Below are positions 53,066 to 64,000 of a stretch of 64,000 nucleotides of DNA, one piece after another. This DNA comes from Coprinopsis marcescibilis. Taxonomy: Eukaryota; Basidiomycota; Agaricomycetes; Agaricales; Psathyrellaceae. The notes beneath the pieces were generated by a model. The model did no database searches. It was given only the letters and a program-made list of their open reading frames with translations, and was not told the origin of the DNA. The position numbers and the translations under genes were made by a program. The stretch covers positions 1-64,000 of the forward strand of contig ML210229.1 in NCBI GenBank assembly GCA_004369085.1, in the 5' to 3' direction. Position 1 is the stretch's first letter; the number at the start of each line of letters is the position of its first letter.

Positions 53066-56000
53066 TGTTGGTGAATGGACGTTATCGGTATGTGTATGTT
53101 GTTGATTTGGGGTATAATATGAGATAGACCAGGCTTCTGGCTTGCTGGGTATTGGGACTTGGGAATTGGGTATCGTATCGGCTGGATATGGGTACAAAAG
53201 AGCGTGTGGCGTTTCAAAATCGTTATAAACAAACGGTCGTAAAGTCGTTAGACTCCGGGGTATATCGCGGGTAGCGGTGAAGACAAGAGAGTTAAAAGTA
53301 AAAATAAGACGAGGACAGTTTAGTACAGCTGCAAGCAAGAGAGCTCGAGAGAGAAGAAGATTGTCGTATTAAAACTCCAGCTGAGCTTTGTGTATTTATG
53401 CACCGGGCGCTTATTATACTCGCGCTATCGACATGTCGCGACCAGCCAATAATAAGCACGTGGCTGAGTAGGCGTTGCTGAGGTATCGACGGTCCATGCT
53501 CTGAACCCTCCCTTGTGCTGCAAAAGCTGCAACGCAGGGTCACAATAGGACCATGCTCAAGGCATGGAAACCTAATGGCCCATTGTGGCTGTACATCTTC
53601 TCGAACGTCGGGAGAATGGGGCTTCCGCGGCGCGCGCCCTCTGTTCCACGCGACGATACGGGACATTTGAATGTCATTCTCCCTTTGAACACAATAGAGG
53701 GGGTTGTGGATGGCGACATCGACATTATGATTACAAGCGCATTCATTGACGACGAACGCCTTGTTGGTCGATGGCTACGAGGCTCTATTTGTGACTCAAG
53801 CGTCTCTAAGGCTGGCCGCCGACGCTAAGTTCTCTTCGGTATTCGTGTTCCTGATGACAAGCCTGACGTGACAGCAGCAAAGTACAGAGAGGGATGACGA
53901 GCTCCCCCAAAAGTAAGCACTGTCGCTGTCCATCCGAGTCAAACTCACAATTGCCTCAGCATGAAATCCACGCGGTGCTCCGACCAGCACTAGCCCGGCG
54001 ACCCTCTCTAACGTTCCCAACGGCGCCACGGCTCGAGCCTAATTTGATCCAAGTAAAGAACTTTCAGAAAGCTCAGAACCAAGGCCCGATCTTTCCGCTC
54101 AATATTAGTTCTCGAAGAAGCATACGCACACGCTCATTGGTGACTTGGATGGATGTCCGGATGTCCGTGCGGTGCCCTGTCTCTGCACCGCTGACAGCAT
54201 GTCTGGGAACTGCCTGATTAATGAGTTCGTTTATCTGAATGAACTTCGCGTAGCACTGCTAGATGGCGTGACGAGGATATATATAGGATGTATTTCAAAC
54301 TTGGTGCTGTTTGTGCGGTGCTCGTCGATTGATGGGTCGATTCCTGAGATTTACTGTAACATACTCGGAGTCGCTTAGTAGTTCAAAAATATATAAGTGC
54401 GTAGAAAAGGAAAAGGAAAAGATTTTTGAGCGTACGCCTTGAACCATTATGCACGGCTGAACCTCAGCGAACCAAATATTGACGTCGCATACTACCATCC
54501 CAGAGCTCGGGCAGACCTTGTGACAACCATCCTGCCTCGGGGATGACGCGCGGATTAGCTGAGACGAACGCTGATAACCAACTCAAAACTTACACATGCA
54601 TCTGCATCTGCTCAGGAAACGTGACCTGACATAGTGGTATACACAGCGGGCCCGAGCCATTCAATATAGTTGAGAATGAAAATGGTGGCGCTTTACTTAT
54701 GTAGTGTGAATACACTCCAACGGATCTGTCAAGCGGATGTGGAGGATTTGTAAGTGACAGTGCGAGGGTACCGTAGGACCATCGTATCATTTATAATTAT
54801 GGTGGCGGCGTCAAACTGATGACCACTCACTGCCTGGACGAGAAACATCTACAAGTAGAGTCTAGACAGAGAGTTGAGGGTATGTCACTCAGCTGTTTGA
54901 TTTTGATATTCATGAGGATACATTCTGGCAAAGTGTCAACATGACCAGGCAAATAACACGAGGCAAGGTCTACCGTTCCGCTAGACTCTAGGTTCATCTC
55001 CGGACTAAAATTGGAGGAGAGTGACTGTTTAAGTTATACTTACATGATTGTGGTTTGGCGGGGTCAGGCGGTAAACGCCAACAGCGAGCTTCGGGGAGAA
55101 AGGACCAAGAGAAGAATATAAGCTCGGGGCAGCGAAAGCATAGCGACATTAGCCTGCGCTAAATGGCATGATAGGCAAAAAGGGCTCATAGATCCGTTGA
55201 AGGAGCATGTGCAAAAGTGAGAGCCTAAGCGGGAGAGCGCTGCCGTAAGCGACGCGGACGGCAGTCGAGTGACCAAAAGACCACAGAACAAGTTCCAGGG
55301 GAGCAAAATAGACTTCCTACCTTGACCACGTTCCAACCACGCTGCATATTCTGATTAGAGTTTGGAGTCGGAGTCAGGGATCGGAGACGCCTTGTCCCGC
55401 ATTCCCTGTTTCGAAGCGATCAGCCTCGAGGACAAAGCCTCTTTGCCCATGTAGACGCCAGTCGAGTGCTTGATCTGGATGTTTTTAGCAGAACCCTGGA
55501 AAAAGTTACGTCACGCCTGCAAGAGACATCGTTTTCTCGAGTCTAAGCAGCATGTTGGCAGCCTTGAAGCTGGTGCCACGATGCATAGGAGATGAAAAGT
55601 CTAGTTAGCAAGGGTAATGTTGGACTCGGAAGAAAGAAGTACGGCGTCCATGCTTTTGGAAGACGAAGGAGCCAGAATGGTAATAGTCAGACGGATCTTG
55701 GTGAGCCACGGCCGTTTAAAGCGGCTAAACCTGTCAGAAGCTGCTGGTGGTTTGTTGACTTGGAGCAGGATATGTAAGGAATTCAGGACAAGTCCGAGTT
55801 CAAGGCCGGTGGAGGGTGGGAGATGTGGCTGTGCGCTGGCTGACTAATTGACGGCGCCTTTTACGCTCTGACCAGTGCTGTTGTGTTCTTGCTCGTACCG
55901 CCATAAGCACGCAGAACTTCATCCCCCTTTGTCTTGTCTACAATACGACATCCATTCGTTTCCCATTACCTTACTACCAAAAATCCAGTGCCTTGGTGGC

Positions 56001-56103
56001 GCATAATATCTCCTTTCTTTCTCCGACGCTACTCCTAGCTCTTCCGGGCAACACATTACCAACCACACCGATCCTGGAGTAGCGAGAGGAAGTATAAATT
56101 GAG
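53066..56103. other. 3-kb intergenic region, no supported gene
   Basis: Contains the promoter of the peptide precursor gene (TTATAA motif on the minus strand near 53223) and the leader of the gene at 56104. Frames at 53553-53828, 53894-54217 and 55592-55847 have no domain or splice context. No transposon or repeat family was recognised. Confidence 0.45.
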
Positions 56104-59100
56104 ATGGGCCAGAATGGGTCGAGGGTACAGGGACCCACCGGGTCCTTGACGAGAAACAGCAGTAGGACTAGCGGGGCTACAACTACCAGGACGGCAAAGA
56201 CGAGGACGACTGCGACGACCACAGCAAAACCGACTGCAACGACTGCGACGACCTCCACGACACCGCTAACAGCAGTGAGCAAGGAACAAGTACACGACAG
56301 CACAGTTACTACGTCCACATCTGCCTCGACGTCTGCATCTGCAACCGCCTCCTCGTCATCATCATCATCGCCATTTGCATCGACATCGGCGTCTGCTTCG
56401 ACGTCGAGCACGATGACTGCGTCCCCCGACGAGTTTGGACTCGGAAATGGCCATACATTGTCCGCTACTACTGGAACTGCAAGACCGAAGGAGGCTAGAC
56501 GGGCTAGCTTACGGAAAAGCGTTATGAACCTCGTCCGCGCTCGTGCTACATCCTTCAGCAGTGTAAAGGCAGAGGGAGAGGAAACAGGGGATCTGAATGA
56601 GCGGAAGAGCGACAAGGACAAGGACAGGCGCAAGTCTTGGAGAGGTTCGAGGAGATGGTCGAAAGCACCTCTGGATTTGGTCAATGGGTCTGCAAATCCA
56701 AACCCTATCCCGACTGTTGCAGAAGAGAGGGAGGCTGAATCACCAGCCCCGAGATTCTCTGGTGCTGTTGGGAATGATGCAGCGGCTGTGGAGGACGATG
56801 CGAACCCGTCATCATCAACATCGTCGACGAAGGGCAAGGAGCCCCAGCGCTACCCCAACATCGACCAGGACAGCTCTTTATCACCATCTGCATCGTCTTC
56901 TTCAGCATCAGCGCCATCTAATGCACCTCCACAAGAATCTACCAACCAAGAAAACTCAACTGTGGACGCACCAGTACCGGTGGCCACTCTAAACCCTCCC
57001 AGCGCCTCGACGATCAATACGGCTATCACTGGCGGTGCGGGTGAAGAATCCAGCATGTCACAAGTTGTAGAACCTCGTCGTGAACCTGTCATTGAAAGTG
57101 GCGTCGCTGCTGCTACTATTCCAACCTCAACCTCTTCTACCTCCACTTCCACGACTACGCCATCACCATCGCAGCGGTCTATGCCAACTGCGGCGCCTGC
57201 AACTACCACTCGGGCTGCTGCTGCTACACCTGCTACTGGTACGACAGCTCCAATCAACCAGCGCGCATTCCCTCCCCCTGGAACGCTCGTCGTTGTGCAA
57301 GGCATCGTGCATACGACGGATGTGGCGCGGCCCGAAGGGAACGGAAGCAACAACAACGGTTGGGCGAACGGCAACTCACGGAGCAACAATACAAGGGGCA
57401 CAAGCCCTCGGCGCAGGAGCCGTCGCGGCGCAAACGCACCTTGGAACGACAGCTCGCATTATCACGGCGGCGGAGATCTCAATCATCGCGCTCCCACACC
57501 TTCTTCGGCAAACGATGCTTCCCGGGGCTGGAACCAGCCTGGCCAGCGATCTCCACTGTCACAATCCCCGCCTCCCCATTCCACCAACCCCGATTCGAAT
57601 GGCGGTAGTACTGGTAGCAGGAGGTTAGATGCACTCCTCCACCCCGGTCGCCGCGGCCATGAAGACGATGACATCTTTGGACCATCACACTCAACCCTAG
57701 CCGACAACATCGTCCGTTCCAACACCTCCAACGACCTCCTCTTCAACCACCCCCATCTCCACGCTGACCAACCGTCCTACACCCCCAGCACATCCAACTC
57801 GGTCCTCGACGACCTCCGTCCGGACCCTTCCAACATCGAACCTCGACGTAGCTCAAGCTATCACCGCCGCATGAATGACGCACTCCGGCACAGGTATCAC
57901 CAAGACCATTTCCGGCGTGCAGGCGGTGCGCCTCCTCCCGGCTCTGTCAATCCGCGGGACGGGCAGCCCCGTGGGGGGATGGAGGAGGTCTACCGGCGGG
58001 ATAGAGAACGAGAGCGTGAAAGTAGGCGGGAGAGGAGGGAGCGGGAACGGATCGAACAGGAAGAGCGCGAGAGACGCGAGAGAGAAGAACGGGAAAGAGC
58101 TCCGGCTATTTCCCCGGGCAGTATAGATGTACTTGGGACGTTGCTCAGGTCAGTAGCATCCATCCTCCTTCTCTCATCCAGCTGTGCTAACGAAACGTAT
58201 CTATTAATCTGTTCTAGTGTCGCTGCAGCCGCTACGGCCGCATCTCTGCTTACCGGATCCGGCGACGGCGTGAACCACAACGGTACGTTCAGCTATTTTC
58301 TGATACGCTCCTCGCAAGTACTAACATGAACTTCAGGCAACAACCCAGCTTCCCCCTCGTCCCCGTCATCCCCCGTCAGCGCCACCTCCGACACTTCAAC
58401 CGGCACTACCGCGACCCCGAGCATCCACAGCGACAGCAACAACAACTACCTCGCCAGTCGGGCCGAGCGTATGCGGCAAGCATGGGGTACGATTCGAGAG
58501 AGGCTGGGATTGAGGCCTACACCTGCCCCTGCCCCTCCTGTACAGACAGCCGTCGCACCCGGCCCCTTAGCGGGAGACGGGTCTGCCAACACCGCAAACA
58601 ACAACACCACCAACAACGACACCGCGAACGCAAATCGTTCCAGACCCAACGGTACCGTCACCTTCCACCCCTCCAACAATCCCGAGCCCAACCACACCCC
58701 CGCCCGCAACCCGAACCAGCACGTAACTGACACGCGAGAGCTGATGCTCGCTGAGATGGCTCGGGCGTTCAACATCGGTTTAGGGCTCAATGGGATGGCC
58801 GGTGGGCCTGCTGCCGAAACTGCCAACGCCACCACCAACGCCACCGCCAACGCAAACAACCCTGCACCCAACGCTGCTGCACAGGCCGGGAACGGCTGGA
58901 GACATGGAGGAGGGTTTGGGTTTACAGGGAGTGCGGGGCCTGATGCTGCCGCTGCTGCAAATGGTGGGAGTGGCAATGGAAATGGAAATGCGAATGCGAA
59001 CGGGAGTGCGAACGCAAATGCAAATGGTGCAGCTGTGGGCAGTAGCGTGTACGGCAACGGATACGGCTACAACCCCGCGAGCGGTGCACCGCTCCCACCT

Positions 59101-61503
59101 GAGGGAAGCTTTGATAGGTTCTTGGTGGACCTGCAGGCTGATCTGAGGGTTGCGTTGACCCAGGAAGAGGAAGAAGAACGGGAGGTTCGCGAGGAGGCGG
59201 TTGTGGACGCCAGGAGGGAGGGAGAATCGGAAGACGTGAATGGTGGCGAAGAGGTTGTGGAGGAGGAGAGTAGATCGGGTGGGGTTGTGCCATCCAGGTC
59301 GGATACTACGATCAACGCTCGCTCGCCTTCCAATGTCCCTGACAATACTTCGACTGCTGCTGAGCCATCGGCTTTGGGTGTCGTGGCGGAGAGCTCAAGG
59401 ACGCTTTTGGAGGGTGATGGAGAGCCTGTGGCGAGGCGGTTCACTGTGTCCAATGGAGAGAATGAAAATGGAGCGGAAACAGAAACAGAAACCGATGCTG
59501 AGACGGCTGGTGCTTCTGCACCTCCCGCTGCCGCTCCTCAATCAACTGCAACTACTCCCCCCACCCTTGCAAGCCTCGAAGTTCCTACTGCAGATTCCAA
59601 CACGGAAGCAACTGCCGCAGAAGCTTCACCCGCCACAACAGCTGCGAGTGGGTCTGGGAGGATAGACGCGAATGGGAGAATCAACTGGTGGAGATTGTAC
59701 AGGTTCCCAGCCATCACTGCTCCTCAAGGTGCCGCCCCGGGTGGTACCGCTGCCACGCCGCCAGTCCCGCCCTCTGCCAGCGCGACCACTATCACACCCG
59801 CCAGCATCGCCGCCGCCGCCTCATCTTCATCTTCCTCAGCCTCTTCCGGATCCACCGCACCATCCCAACCGTCCACCCAGACCCACACGCGGACGCAAAA
59901 CTCGGGACTGGCGCCGCTCCTGCCCAACTTTTTGCCGCCGCCGCCTGGACAGACTGTCGTGCCTGTGATCGTGGTTGGGCTGCAGAGCGTCAACTCGGGC
60001 TCGGACGTGGCGGCTGCTGGATGGGATGAGGGGGTGCATGGGCCTCTGGACGCTGGAAACGCTGCTGGTGCTGGTGCTAATACCGGAGAAGAGTGGGTTC
60101 AACGACCGGCTCAGCGGCGACAACGCCAACCGCAATCACCGCAGCAGCAACAGCCTAGAGTGTACTCGGAGCTCGAAGGTGATGCGTTTGGGTACCCGCC
60201 TATCAGCTTTTCGGACGATGAGGACGAGGATGGGGACGGGGAGCTGGAAGCCAACGATTGGGATCTGCATCGCGAGAATGAGGGTGTGGATGTCGATGAG
60301 GTGTACGGGTTTGAGCATGCGTTTGAGCAGGTTGAGAGGAGGTATATATCTGATCTGTTGGACAGCGAGGATGAGGAGGAAGAGGAGAGCGACGAAGATG
60401 AGAGCGAGAGCGAGAGGAGTGGAAGTGATAGTGAAGAATACGACGACGATGAGTCCGACGCGGGCGATACGGAGGACGAGGCTTGGGAGAGGGAGTTTGA
60501 GGAGCGCTTCTGGGCGCGCACGAGGGCACTGCGGGAGCGGGAGGTTTCGCGGACGAGTCCTGCGCGATATCCCTATGGATCCTTGGCAGAACGCAATGCA
60601 GAGTTGGCGGCCAACGAGCGATTGGTGGGGCGGGAAGTCCGGAGGGACATGCGCAGAGAGCGGATTGAGGTCAAGAAAGCTGCCAAACGCGAAGCTGCGA
60701 AGAGGCAGAAGGAGGCGAGGAGGGAGGAGAGGAGGGCGGCGAGGCGGGCCGCTCGGGCTGACGGGGAGAGGCGGTCGAGGGTTGCTGCGGATGTACCGAG
60801 GGGTGTGGGGAGTTCTGGATCGAGGGTGAGGAGACCGAGGTCTGGTGTACGGGGGACGCCTGTGCCCCCTGCGAGACTGCCTGTTCCTCCACCGCCGCCA
60901 CCGCCTCCGCAGATGAGGCCCAGGACTGCGAACACGGCTGCCGCCGCCGCCGCCAGTGCCATGCAGGCCAACGCTGCTCCTGGTTCCAGGACGTTCTTGA
61001 TATACGTGATTGGTGGATATTACCCGCCAGACCATACGATCGTCACCGGAGGGTTGGAGAACTTTGAGTCGTTTGAGGCCTTGTTGGAGTTGGCGGAGAT
61101 GTTGGGCCAGGGCAAGACGCCTACGGTCACCAAGGAGGATATTGATAAGAGTGGCCTGGAGATCATCAAGAGCACACAGTTGATGCAGTATGAGGAGGAA
61201 GGAAGGATTGCCTATAGCTGCGTTGAGAGGGTGAGTGCTTTTGTAATTGGCGTTTTCACGAGGGAGGGTATTGATTGATTGATTTTATTTGCAGTGCCTT
61301 ATTTGCTTGGACGACTATGAAGTTGAGGATGATGTGAGAGTCATGACATGCCGCCATGCGTTCCACAAAGACTGTGTGGACAAGTGGCTGCAGACTGGGA
61401 GGAATAATTGCCCTGCTTGTCGGTCGACTGTGAGTCCTTTTATCTCTTTTGCTTCGAAATCATACTAATCCTTGTTTATTAGGGTGTTTCGTCGACTGAG
61501 TAA
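56104..61503 (+). CDS. Large RING-H2 finger protein, putative E3 ubiquitin ligase
   Basis: Predicted 1719 residues in five exons (56104-58148, 58218-58282, 58337-61230, 61295-61429, 61483-61503). The N-terminus MGQNGSRV has a Gly2 and Ser6 pattern compatible with N-myristoylation, implying membrane attachment if processed. Most of the protein is low-complexity: Thr/Ala/Ser tracts, Asn/Gly runs, an acidic block (EDEEEEESDEDESESERSG) and a basic block of Lys/Arg/Glu with R-rich repeats. A folded segment FLIYVIGGYYPPDH leads into the C-terminal RING-H2 finger starting at Cys1669: C-x2-C (CLIC), then C-x1-H-x2-H-x2-C (CRHAFHKDC), then C-x2-C (CPAC). The RING would recruit an E2 and catalyse ubiquitin transfer; substrates are unknown. 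The last exon encodes six residues and the stop. Confidence 0.82.
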
Positions 61504-63412
61504 AACTGCAGTTCCTCGTGGTTGCTGCCGCAAACGCAAAAGAGGCACTCAACAAAACCGTAACACGAAGCTCGATGACGATGAAAAACTCGACCGACCT
61601 ACCGCCATTCCCTATTCATTCCCTCTATTCACATCCGCAAGTTCTCATGCCCCAACTACCCCTTATTTACATGATGCCTACTTGCTTCACACATACCCCG
61701 TCATCGTCTTCACCTTCACTCACCTTCATCTCTACTCGCGCTAACCATCTAGAATCAAAGTTTTGTATTTCTGTCTTGTTTTCTGCATCGCTATAATCCA
61801 CCTGCTACCTACGGGTCCTACCACTATCCATTCCTTTGCATTCATTTCCATTTCCATTGTCATCCCTTTCCGCTATTCATTCTCCATCCATGTTTTGGCC
61901 TCTTGTAATTCTTCAAACTGTGTTCCTTCACATCAAAGGTTGTGAACACGCCATGTATCGCGTAAATTTTATCTATCTCTCGAGCTTTGCTATTATCAAC
62001 TAGTAGCCTTTGATCCTCTCTCATTCAAACTCAAACATTTATGTTTTGTACCCACTGTCATAACTTGCTGCTCAATCCATTGTTTATTTCCTCTTGGAAC
62101 TGTCAGTGGGGCCGTGTTGTTCGGGTGTTTCCAACCATCCACTTCTGGTTGTGACCAAAGCTTGGGAGCAATAGTGAACACTGCTCTGCTGAATAGTGCA
62201 CTTCGATGAGGAAACCAACACCGGAGACAATTCCAAGCGATGGTCTGTCACTGAGATGCTTGCGTCATGCTACAAGGGGTTCTCCATTACTCGCGATGCT
62301 GGTAAGGTTTACCTGCGAAAGAACCTGATATCTGCTCAAGGAGGAGATGTTGTAGTTTCTCCTTGATGTATGGTGTCGGGCCTCGGTTTAATTTAATTGG
62401 TGGGCACAGTACCCGTGGATGGATGTCGCATATCTCTTACCCGTCGTGGTAGGTTTCCAACGCTAACATGTTCCACCACTCACGTTTACCCATGTCATCA
62501 GTGCTGAGTTCGTGTAGGCGCTTATAGTAGGTCCGCCGAGGCTTGGCAGCAAAGACTTCACAATACATCTGACTCCAACATACCAGTAAAGCCTACCAGA
62601 GTCCTATCAATGTACATACCTACCCGTTATGACATACTAGTAAACTACTAGTAATATCTAGTATGGCATGATTGGTTTCAATTTGATTACAGCCCATCGT
62701 GCCCCATTAGCGAGGCGACCCAGCTTACGCTGGCTGAAAGGCTGTGGGCCATCCATCAGGCCGTCGTTGTGAGCCTACCACTTATTTCAGCTATAGAATA
62801 GGACATGTACGAGCAGCTGGCATATTTATGTCAAGTCCTTTCACCGCAGATAATCATTCTCCTTAATTCCTGGACGAACAGCGCAAAGACGAACCACGGG
62901 CCGAATTTCGGGGCTCGTTGGCATTTGCGCGCACCGCCCCAACAGAGTTATCAATATTCCACATCAAACAGGGGCTACACATCCACCAAACAGGGAGTAC
63001 TCTAGGAACAATGGATTAAAGGGCTCAAAGACCTGACTTCAGAGTCAGACTGTCGAACTTCAAGATCATGATCATTGAGTTATTGCTCTCGCAATGCTTG
63101 CGAATCTTGGGCGGATAATCGCAATTCAGTGGGCGACATCAAGCACTCCTAGTTCAAGTGAGATTGTATCTGTTTCTGACTCTACACTAAAAATTTGCCT
63201 CTGCTCCACGGCGTAACGTCGGTGTTGTCCGTCTGAGATCTGCGACCCCTATTGGGATGCGAATTGAAAAGCGCGATAAGATAAGATTGATCTAACACGG
63301 GACCGTGGAAACAGCCTTCCTCATTCACATGCCCCAGATTCGGGCGCACCTGACATCGGGAGACCCGATTTCAACGGTCCAATTTGTCGACCTCCTCCTA
63401 CATATCCCAACC
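61504..63412. other. Intergenic, with one orphan coding-like fragment
   Basis: Starts with the C/T-rich 3' region of the RING gene. No complete gene is visible. The one stretch that reads like coding sequence is 62202-62366, listed separately. The 3' part holds the likely promoter of the ETF-beta gene. Confidence 0.45.
62202..62366 (+). pseudogene. Orphan exon-like fragment of 54 codons
   Basis: Frame from FDEETNTGDNSKRWSVTEML through YKGFSITRDAGKVYL to a TGA, with balanced amino-acid composition and an AATAG acceptor-like site just upstream, but no ATG, no preceding exon and no recognised family. It may be a relic exon or transposon fragment, or chance. Confidence 0.2.
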
Positions 63413-64000
63413 ATGAGGCCATCTCCCAGCCGGCTACTCAACATCCTGGTACCCATTAAACGGTAAGAATCGCGTGCAAAGCGTGTAAAATGGCTTCAAG
63501 GAGGAGGGTGCTGATCAACCATGCTGGCCAGGGCAGTGGATTACGCTGTCAAGATCCGTGTTAACCCTCAACAGACCGGGATTGACACCAATGTCAAGCA
63601 CTCCATGGTGCGTCCTTATTCCACCAGTTCTCAAAGTTCCGAGAGCCAGCAACTATATACACGTATACTGACATTGAATACCTTTGCAGAACCCATTTGA
63701 CGAGATCGGTCAGTCCAGAATGCTGAGGAAACAGAGGTGGTCATGCTAAAATTCACCTCACTCTCCTCGGACGCACATGAACGTTCAATAACACATAACA
63801 GCGGTCGAGGAGGCTGTCCGTCTGCGCGACAGACTCAAGACCGAGGTCAAGCAAATCAAAACAGTCTCAATCGGTCCACCCAAGTCTCTCGACGTTCTGC
63901 GTCAAGCACTTGCAATGGGCGCCGACTCTGCCATTCACGTCGAAGTTCCAGAGTCGTCCCCCGCTCCAGAGCCTCTTGCCGTCGCCAAAGCTCTCCAAGC
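63413..64000 (+). CDS. Electron-transfer flavoprotein beta subunit, 3' end outside window
   Basis: Mitochondrial ETF-beta passes electrons from acyl-CoA and other dehydrogenases to ETF-ubiquinone oxidoreductase. Exons seen: 63413-63462, 63532-63607, 63690-63708 (19 nt) and 63802 to beyond 64000. The N-terminus reads [17 protein letters not shown], then [39 protein letters not shown] and [19 protein letters not shown], all diagnostic of ETF-beta; the [10 protein letters not shown] part lies in the nucleotide-binding core. The gene is cut by the window edge after about a third to a half of its length. Confidence 0.94.

Noticed and set aside
53066..53338. N-terminal extension of the repeat-peptide precursor
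   Set aside because: It would bury a good signal peptide 91 residues inside the protein; the ATG at 53065 fits a secreted precursor.

Overview
The window is nuclear DNA of a mushroom-forming basidiomycete (Agaricomycetes). This is inferred from gene-dense DNA, many introns of about 48-68 nt with GT..AG ends and CTAAC-like branch points, basidiomycete-type BTB and transposase families, and conserved eukaryotic housekeeping genes. Exon chains were assembled by eye, and every complete multi-exon chain gives a coding length divisible by three. No rRNA, tRNA or CRISPR was found.

Layout. 1-2.9 kb: decayed pogo/Fot-type transposase and AT-rich DNA. 2.9-12 kb: a pseudokinase-like gene (-), an R-S-E ADP-ribosyltransferase (+), the nuclear exosome exonuclease RRP6 (+) and arginyl-tRNA synthetase (-). 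The last three are bracketed by two inverted copies of a noncoding repeat. 12.8-16 kb: a small multi-pass membrane protein (+) and the first of two paralogues combining a helical HeLo/MLKL-like N-terminus with a receiver-like C-terminus (-). 18-22 kb: ribosomal protein uL23 and an Msb2-type signalling mucin (+). 22-26.9 kb: a long gene-poor stretch. 26.9-34.7 kb: the second HeLo/receiver paralogue, an intact 19-exon prolyl oligopeptidase and a secreted GMC oxidoreductase, all on +. 35-43 kb: two BTB/POZ paralogues placed head to head around cohesin SMC3. 44-51 kb: an 11-exon gene for a membrane protein of about 2000 residues. 51.6-53 kb: a SnoaL/NTF2-like protein and, on the - strand, a secreted precursor with eight identical kexin-flanked heptapeptides. 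56-61.5 kb: a very large RING-H2 protein. 63.4 kb to the end: the 5' part of electron-transfer flavoprotein beta.

Housekeeping genes (RRP6, ArgRS, uL23, SMC3, ETF-beta) alternate with accessory genes. The accessory set is rich in candidates for signalling and conflict: the ADP-ribosyltransferase, the two HeLo/receiver proteins, the BTB pair, the Msb2 mucin and the kexin-processed repeat peptide. Two paralogue pairs and one noncoding repeat pair are in inverted orientation around conserved genes, which suggests repeated inverted duplication in this segment.

The strongest leads are the alpha-factor-like repeat peptide precursor (52574-53065) and the helical-bundle/receiver-like pair (14298-15938 and 26857-28324). 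Functional statements for both are inferences from sequence pattern, without database searches.
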